Assembly: GCF_000058485.1 (NCBI RefSeq)
Contig: NC_008278.1
Coordinates: 2,226,962 to 2,290,961, forward strand
Origin: Frankia alni ACN14a
Lineage (GTDB): Bacteria; Actinomycetota; Actinomycetes; Frankiales; Frankiaceae
Direction of reading: 5' to 3'
Length of the DNA: 64,000 bases
A program made the translations under genes and the position numbers. Of the stretch, positions 59,083 to 64,000 are shown piece by piece. The notes beneath the pieces were generated by a model. That model had not been told where the DNA came from. It ran no database searches and saw only the letters and a program-made list of their open reading frames with translations. The stretch's first letter is position 1; every line of letters begins with the position of its first letter.

Positions 59083-60303
59083 TCAGCTCGCCGCCGCGGT
59101 GGCGGCGTCGTGGTGGGGGTTCGCCCAGATCGTGGTGGCCCCCATGCCCAGACCCACGCACATCGCCGTCATGCCGTAGCGCACCTCGGGATGCTCGGCG
59201 AACTGCCGGGCGAGCTGGGTCATCAGCCGCACCCCGCTGGAGGCCAGCGGATGGCCCAGCGCGATCGCCCCGCCGTACTGGTTGACCCGGGGGTCGTCGT
59301 CGGCGATGCCGAAGTGGTCGAGGAAGGCCAGGACCTGCACGGCGAACGCCTCGTTCAGCTCGAACAGCCCGATGTCGTCGATCGTAAGGCCGGTGCGGGC
59401 GAGCGCCTTCTCCGTCGACGGGATGGGGCCGACGCCCATGACCTCCGGCGCGACCCCGGCGAAGCCGTAGCCGACCAGCGTCATCCGCGCCGGCAGCCCC
59501 AGCTCCGCGGCCACCTCGGCGGCCGCGAGCAGGCACCCGGTGGCGCCGTCGTTGATGCCGGCGGAGTTGCCCGCCGTGACCCGGCCGTGCGGCCGGAACG
59601 GGGTGCGCAGCCCCGCCAGCCCGTCGAGGGTCGTCGTCGGGCGCGGCGGCTCGTCGGCGGTGACCAGCTCCCAGCCGCTGTCGGCGTGGCGGGCGGCCAT
59701 CGGGACCAGATCGGGCTGGATCTGGCCGTTCGCGTACGCCTTGGCGACCTTCTCCTGGGAGGCCAGGGCGTAGGCGTCCGCCCGCTGCCGGGTGATCGCC
59801 GGGAAGCGGTCGTGGACGTTCTCCGCCGTCAGTCCCATGATCAGCGCGGACGGGTCGACCAGCCGCTCGGCGACGAACCGCGGGTTGAGGTCGGCGCCCT
59901 CGCCCATCGGATGGCGGCCCATGTGCTCCACCCCGCCGGCGACGGCGACGTCGTAGGCGCCCACGGCGATCGACGACGCCGTGGTGGTCACCGCGGTCAC
60001 GGCCCCGGCGCACATCCGGTCGACGGCGTAGCCGGGCACCGACTCCGGCAGCCCCGCCAGCACGCCGGCGATCCGGCCGATCGTCAGGCCCTGGTCGCCG
60101 ATCTGGGTGGTGGCCGCGACCGCCACCTCGTCGATGCGCTCGGGCGGCAGGGACGGGTTGCGCCGCAGCAGCTCCCGGATCACGCGGACGATCAGGTCGT
60201 CGGCCCGGGTCTCGGCGTACACGCCCTTGGCCTTGCCGAACGGCGTGCGGACGCCGTCGACGAAGACCACGTCACGGACCGAACCGCGGGCTGAACCGAA
60301 CAC
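59083..60303 (-). CDS. fadA: Acetyl-CoA C-acyltransferase (thiolase)
   Basis: 406 residues from a GTG preceded by GGGGAGG. It performs the last step of beta-oxidation, cleaving 3-ketoacyl-CoA. Catalytic residues are visible: Cys98 in DRMCAGAV, the His in GGAIALGHPLASSG near 350 and the second Cys in TAMCVGLGMGA near 381. NEAFAVQVLAFL near 318 is also a thiolase hallmark. It forms a two-gene operon with fadB downstream. Confidence 0.94.
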   Translation of the reverse strand: MFGSARGSVRDVVFVDGVRTPFGKAKGVYAETRADDLIVRVIRELLRRNPSLPPERIDEVAVAATTQIGDQGLTIGRIAGVLAGLPESVPGYAVDRMCAGAVTAVTTTASSIAVGAYDVAVAGGVEHMGRHPMGEGADLNPRFVAERLVDPSALIMGLTAENVHDRFPAITRQRADAYALASQEKVAKAYANGQIQPDLVPMAARHADSGWELVTADEPPRPTTTLDGLAGLRTPFRPHGRVTAGNSAGINDGATGCLLAAAEVAAELGLPARMTLVGYGFAGVAPEVMGVGPIPSTEKALARTGLTIDDIGLFELNEAFAVQVLAFLDHFGIADDDPRVNQYGGAIALGHPLASSGVRLMTQLARQFAEHPEVRYGMTAMCVGLGMGATTIWANPHHDAATAAAS

Positions 60304-60441
60304 GGTGGCCTCCCCACCGGCGGCTCGCGGCCGTCGGCACCTCGCGTGGGACACCGACTGCCCGCGCCGGCCCGACGGGACCGTGCGGACGGTCAGCACC
60401 GGCGCGGACACCGCCGGCACCGGTTAGCCTACGGCAGCGGT

Positions 60442-60453
60442 TACCGGCCGGTA
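60442..60453. promoter_or_regulatory. Palindrome upstream of fadA-fadB
   Basis: TACCGGCCGGTA, a perfect 12-bp palindrome about 140 bases before the fadA start, with a related ACCGGTTAGC nearby. It could be an operator for the beta-oxidation operon. The regulator is unknown and chance cannot be excluded in GC-rich DNA. Confidence 0.35.
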
Positions 60454-60562
60454 GGACACTCGTCCCGTCTGCCCCCGGTGTCGCGTCGAGGCGGGTACGG
60501 CGCGCCGCACCAGCCCCGGCCCCGGGCCCCGCGGGTGCCGGGGGAGTCCGGTGCCTGGCTGG

Positions 60563-62200
60563 TTACCGCTCGTGGGTGGGGGCGGTGGGGGCGCCACCCG
60601 GCGGGCCCGAGGCCGGGCCCGACCCGGCGGACGGCTTCGCCGCGCCGCCGCCCGGCGCGGCAGCGTCGGTGGGACCGCCGCCCGCCGGAGCCGCGCCGAC
60701 GGAGGAAGCACCGCCGCCGTCCGACGACGTCGCGCCGACCGGAGAGCCGGCGGTGGCCCGGCCGGCCGCCCCGCGCACCGACCGGCCGGTGCCCGCGCGT
60801 CCACCGCGGGAACGAGGGCGATCCGCGCCGCCGGCTCCCCCGGACCCGCCGCCGCGGCCCGCCCGCCGCCCGGCACGCTCGGGCGCGGGCGGGGCGGCCT
60901 CGTCGACCGGGTCGGGTTCAGGGTCGACGAGCGCGGAGCTCAGGGCCGCACGGGTCAGCTCCCGCTGCCAGGCGCGGGCGCCGCTGGCGCGCAGCGTCTC
61001 CTCCACTGCCGACTCGGTCGGCGGGTCGGGCGGGGACCAGGCGATCCGGCGGGACAGCGCGGGTTCGAGCAGGTTCTCCACCGGCATGGTGTACGTGGCG
61101 GCGAGAGCGGACAGCTCCGCCCGCACGCGGGCAAGCCGGGCGGCGGCCACCGGATCGCGCTCGGCCCACCGGTTGGGCGGGGGCAGGCCGTCGCCGCTGG
61201 GGCCGGCCGGCGCCGGCAGCTCGTCCTCGGGCAGCGCCGCGGCGCTGCGCAACGCGTCCAGCCAGGTGCTCGCGGTCCGCCGGATCCGCGGCCCGGAGAA
61301 GATGGGCAGGCGGATCAGCGCCGCGGTGTCGGCGGGGGCGTTGAGGACCGCGTCCATGATCGCGCTGTCCGGCAGGACCCGACCGGGGGCGACGTCACGC
61401 GTCCGGGCCATCCGGTCCCGGGCGGTCCACATGGCGCGCACCGCCGCGAGCTGGCGCCGGGACCGCGCCCGGTGGATGCCGCTGGTCCGCCGCCACGGTT
61501 CGGCGCGGGGTTCCCGGGGCGGCGCCGCGACGATCGCGGCGAACTCCTGCCGGGCGAACTCGAGCTTGTCCTGCTCGATGAGCTCGGCCTCGAGCGCGTC
61601 GCGCAGCTCCACCAGCAGCTCGACGTCGAGCGCCGCATAGCGCAGCCAGGGCTCGGGCAGCGGCCGGGTCGACCAGTCCGCCGCGGAGTGGCCCTTCTCC
61701 AGGCCGTAGCCGAGCACCCGCTCGACCATCATGCCGAGGCCGACCCGCTCGTAGCCCAGCAGCCGGCCGGCGAGCTCGGTGTCGAACAGCAGGGCCGGGC
61801 GCAGCCCGAGCTCGGCCAGGCAGGGCAGGTCCTGGCTGGCGGCGTGCAACACCCATTCGGCGTCACCCACCGCCTCCTGGATGACGGTGAGGTCACCCAG
61901 CGGGACCGGGTCGATCAGCAGCGAACCGGCCCCCCGCCGGCGGATCTGGACGAGGTAGGCGCGCTGGCTGTAGCGGTAGCCGGACGCCCGCTCGGCGTCG
62001 AAGGCGACCGGACCCGTCCCGGCCGCGAGCCGAACGGCCGCGGCGGCGAGCGCTGCGGCGTCGACGATGACCGGTGGGACGCCGTCCACAGGAGCGAGCA
62101 GCGGGATGGGCTCGCGGGCGCTGGTGCTGGGCTCTCCCTCCACCTTTGCGCTTACACCCCCGCTGACCTGCTGTGTTGGTTCAGGAACCGTCGACGTCAC
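60563..62200 (-). CDS. rnd: Ribonuclease D-like 3'-5' exonuclease with HRDC domain
   Basis: 545 residues. The DEDD exonuclease domain at about 45-230 has VAFDAERASGYRYSQRAYLVQ, LHAASQDLPCL, and LRYAALDVELLVEL. The HRDC domain lies near 250-335 (RRQLAAVRAMWTARDRMARTRDVAPGRVLPD). A C-terminal Gly/Ala/Arg-rich disordered tail of about 110 residues is unusual. It should trim RNA 3' ends such as tRNA precursors. GTG start with no clear ribosome site. It is next to the DUF3000 gene, as in other actinobacteria. Confidence 0.9.
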   Translation of the reverse strand: MTSTVPEPTQQVSGGVSAKVEGEPSTSAREPIPLLAPVDGVPPVIVDAAALAAAAVRLAAGTGPVAFDAERASGYRYSQRAYLVQIRRRGAGSLLIDPVPLGDLTVIQEAVGDAEWVLHAASQDLPCLAELGLRPALLFDTELAGRLLGYERVGLGMMVERVLGYGLEKGHSAADWSTRPLPEPWLRYAALDVELLVELRDALEAELIEQDKLEFARQEFAAIVAAPPREPRAEPWRRTSGIHRARSRRQLAAVRAMWTARDRMARTRDVAPGRVLPDSAIMDAVLNAPADTAALIRLPIFSGPRIRRTASTWLDALRSAAALPEDELPAPAGPSGDGLPPPNRWAERDPVAAARLARVRAELSALAATYTMPVENLLEPALSRRIAWSPPDPPTESAVEETLRASGARAWQRELTRAALSSALVDPEPDPVDEAAPPAPERAGRRAGRGGGSGGAGGADRPRSRGGRAGTGRSVRGAAGRATAGSPVGATSSDGGGASSVGAAPAGGGPTDAAAPGGGAAKPSAGSGPASGPPGGAPTAPTHER

Positions 62201-62213
62201 GATCGGCGATCGT
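62199..62213. promoter_or_regulatory. Palindrome at the RNase D start
   Basis: ACGATCG-G-CGATCGT, perfect 7-base arms overlapping the first bases of the coding sequence. It may be an operator. The AT-rich GCTAATTATACGCAT about 50 bases upstream is a likely promoter. Confidence 0.35.
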
Positions 62214-62372
62214 ACGTCTGAATCCTCGCGGAGGCAGCCGCGCTGTTCAGCGAATCACGCTAATTATACGCATCGTGACACCGCCACCGGGTAGGGTGGC
62301 CGGCTCCCGAGCCGAACGGGGTAGCGCGAATCCCCTGGCTGTGGTCCCGCGGCGGGGCCGCGACCGGCGGAT

Positions 62373-63032
62373 TCAGCTCCGGCGCTGGGGCAGCGGCACG
62401 ACGCCGGACAGTGCCGGTGGCAGGCCGGCCATGGCGGCCAGCAGGTCGCCGAAGGCCAGCAGGTGGGCCGCCGCCCCGGCGGGACTCCAGGCTGGTCGCG
62501 CCGGCTCCGGGCCGTGCGGGCCCGCGGCGCCCGGGCCGGCGCCGAGCGCGGTCTCGGCCCAGTCGGGCGACCAGGAGCAGCGCAGCTCGACGTCGAAGCT
62601 GTCCCCCTCGGCCCGCAGCAGGCCGAACCGCCGCGACGAGGTCGTCGTCACCGCGCCGCCGAGCGCACGGACCTGCGCGCCGTGCGCGTCGAGGGACTCC
62701 CGCAGCCACGACCAGGCCACGTCGGCCAGCAACGGATCGGTGGCGATCTCCGGGTCGACACTCGCCCGGGCGTAGCAGACGATGCGGGCGCTGCCCTGCC
62801 AGGCCGGCTGTCCCTCCGGATCCATCAGGACGATCAGCCGGCCGGCGGCGAGGTCGGCGGCGTCGCCGGTCAGGCCGCCGGCGAGCGCGAAGGCGTGGGG
62901 CGCGAGCCGGGTCGGCGCGGCGACCTCGTGCACGCTGATCTCCGGTCGCAGCCGCGCGATCCCGTCGCGCAGGGCGTCGGTGCTGGCGAGAAAGATCGGC
63001 GGGCTTGCCTCGTACGACTGCGCCGCCCCCAT
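62373..63032 (-). CDS. DUF3000 protein
   Basis: 219 residues. The start at 63032 gives MGAAQSYEASPPIF; longer frames upstream read as unrelated low-complexity. Conserved segments are RPEISVHEVAAPTRLAPHAFAL, GRLIVLMDPEGQPAWQGSARIVCYARA and DPLLADVAWSWLRESLDAHGA. The family is actinobacterial, of unknown function, and usually near RNase D and hemE, as here for RNase D. Soluble, no recognisable catalytic motif. Confidence 0.87.
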   Translation of the reverse strand: MGAAQSYEASPPIFLASTDALRDGIARLRPEISVHEVAAPTRLAPHAFALAGGLTGDAADLAAGRLIVLMDPEGQPAWQGSARIVCYARASVDPEIATDPLLADVAWSWLRESLDAHGAQVRALGGAVTTTSSRRFGLLRAEGDSFDVELRCSWSPDWAETALGAGPGAAGPHGPEPARPAWSPAGAAAHLLAFGDLLAAMAGLPPALSGVVPLPQRRS

Positions 63033-63271
63033 GACGGCAACGTTAGGACGTCGACCTTGATCGCGCTGGGTAGACGCCGGAGCGTGGGGCTTCGACCCCG
63101 TTGCGTGCGGACGGACGCCGATGAGGCGATGGCCGGAACGGTGCGCCGTGTCCCGCAGGACCGGAACCTCCCGGGGCCCGGGGACCGCCTCCGCCGCGGC
63201 GGGCTCGCCGAAGGGTGCGGGACGGCCCGCGGCGGCGCCGTAGTCGGGACGCGGGGCGGGACTGTGCAGAC

Positions 63272-63577
63272 TCACGCCGGGATCCGGGCGGCGGCGCGCT
63301 CGCGGCCGCGATGATCCCGCGCCCCGGCGCCGGCCTCCCGGCCCGCTCGCGGGTGCGCCGCCGACCTGGCCGCCGGGACCTGCCCTCCGGCCGGGGCCTG
63401 CGCCCCGAGCGGGACCGGTCCCAGGAGTACCGCCGCACCGCACTCGGTGCAGGCCCACTCCGGGCAGTCCGCTCCGTGCCCGTCGGCGCACGGCGGCTGC
63501 TCGAACGGCCGCTCGTCACCGCATTCTGTGCAGGTCAGAACGATGAGATCGTCGGCGCCCACCCGGACCAGTTCCAC
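63272..63577 (-). CDS. Small zinc-ribbon protein
   Basis: 101 residues from a GTG (VELVRVGADDL) with GGGGAG about 10 bases upstream. Two CTECG motifs about 30 residues apart plus two further Cys and a His (CADGHGADCPEWACTECG) suit one or two zinc-binding knuckles. The rest is a basic Ala/Arg tail. Its function is unknown; nucleic-acid binding is one option. The start is uncertain because upstream in-frame codons are open. Confidence 0.55.
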   Translation of the reverse strand: MELVRVGADDLIVLTCTECGDERPFEQPPCADGHGADCPEWACTECGAAVLLGPVPLGAQAPAGGQVPAARSAAHPRAGREAGAGARDHRGRERAAARIPA

Positions 63578-63879
63578 TCGAACACCACTCCCCGCGCACG
63601 GCTGCTGCGTGTTGCGTCCCCTCGGATGCGGTGGGCGCTGCACCACGGATCCCGCGCCCCCGCGACTGCCGGCCGAGGGGGAACGCGGACGACGCGCACC
63701 CTCTGCCCTCATTCCGACCGGACTGACGGTGCCACGGGACGGACAGATGTCCGCGCATTCCCTCCGGCGTGTCGCGTGCGCCCGTCTCGAGGGGGTGTGG
63801 GCGGGAGATCCCTGGTCGCGCGACTCGCCCCGCTTGGGTGCGCAGCGCGCAGCCGCGCGGGGCAGCCGCGCCCGGGGCG
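63578..63879. other. Gene-free stretch
   Basis: About 300 bases with no convincing coding sequence, repeat or hairpin beyond background GC content. Confidence 0.4.
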
Positions 63880-64000
63880 TCAGCTCCGGCGGGCGGCGGG
63901 TCGGGAGACCGGCCGCGAGCCCGGACCGGCCGGCGGGGTCGTGCCGCCCGCGAGGCCGGCGTCACCGCGCAGCCAGTGCCGTTCCACGAAGAACGGTGCC
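63880..64000 (-). CDS. C-terminal end of a gene cut by the window edge
   Basis: The minus-strand frame ends at TGA 63882-63880 and enters from the right edge. Forty residues are visible: APFFVERHWLRGDAGLAGG followed by a Pro/Arg-rich end. Codon use is like a real gene, but there is too little to name a family. Confidence 0.45.
   Translation of the reverse strand, partial: APFFVERHWLRGDAGLAGGTTPPAGPGSRPVSRPAARRS

Overview
The window is from a very GC-rich actinobacterium, most like Frankia or a close relative. This is inferred from extreme G/C third positions, frequent GTG starts, ATGA/GTGA stop-start overlaps, F420-type LLM and DUF3710/DUF3159/DUF3000/DUF4235 families, and a dut-to-dxs gene order known from mycobacteria and streptomycetes. 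No rRNA, tRNA, CRISPR array, transposase or integrase was seen.

Positions 1-21980 form a surface-polysaccharide locus with two diverging arms. The minus arm (1-4776) has a WecA/MraY-type sugar-1-phosphate transferase, a sugar epimerase/reductase, a WbuB-like glycosyltransferase and an epimerase running into what looks like an FkbM methyltransferase. The plus arm (4958-21980) has a two-domain dehydrogenase, GDP-mannose dehydratase, a UDP-GlcNAc 2-epimerase, a nucleotide-sugar dehydrogenase, a secreted repeat protein, glycosyltransferases, a 1439-residue Wzy-Wzx-methyltransferase open frame and a glycosyltransferase-acetyltransferase fusion. Together these cover lipid-linked initiation, sugar supply, chain assembly, flipping, polymerisation and decoration. 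The fusions are the most unusual part of the window.

Positions 22289-38483 are a mosaic: aconitase, a trpD remnant, two VOC proteins, a TetR/F420-LLM pair with two palindromic operators, a second UDP-GlcNAc 2-epimerase, an AraC-type regulator, an inositol-phosphatase-like enzyme, valS, narK, an ECF41 sigma factor with an exact autoregulatory promoter, a gamma carbonic anhydrase and a DUF4235 protein.

Positions 38887-49011 are the conserved core dut, DUF3710, OB-fold, DUF3159, two TrkA proteins, APC permease, TrmA-like RNA methyltransferase and dxs. From 49158 to 56886 lies an accessory stretch: UPF0104 protein, Gly/Pro-rich membrane protein, MFS pump with TetR and matching operators, DUF262 protein and a broken hipA. 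Core order then resumes with fadB, fadA, an RNase D-like gene, a DUF3000 gene and a small zinc-ribbon protein, and a gene end is cut by the window edge.

A genome-wide trait is visible here: short in-frame tandem repeats inside ordinary genes. One 18-bp family encoding A-V-P-V occurs in valS, the ECF41 factor and the TrmA-like gene. Two genes (trpD, hipA) survive only as remnants with an internal deletion.
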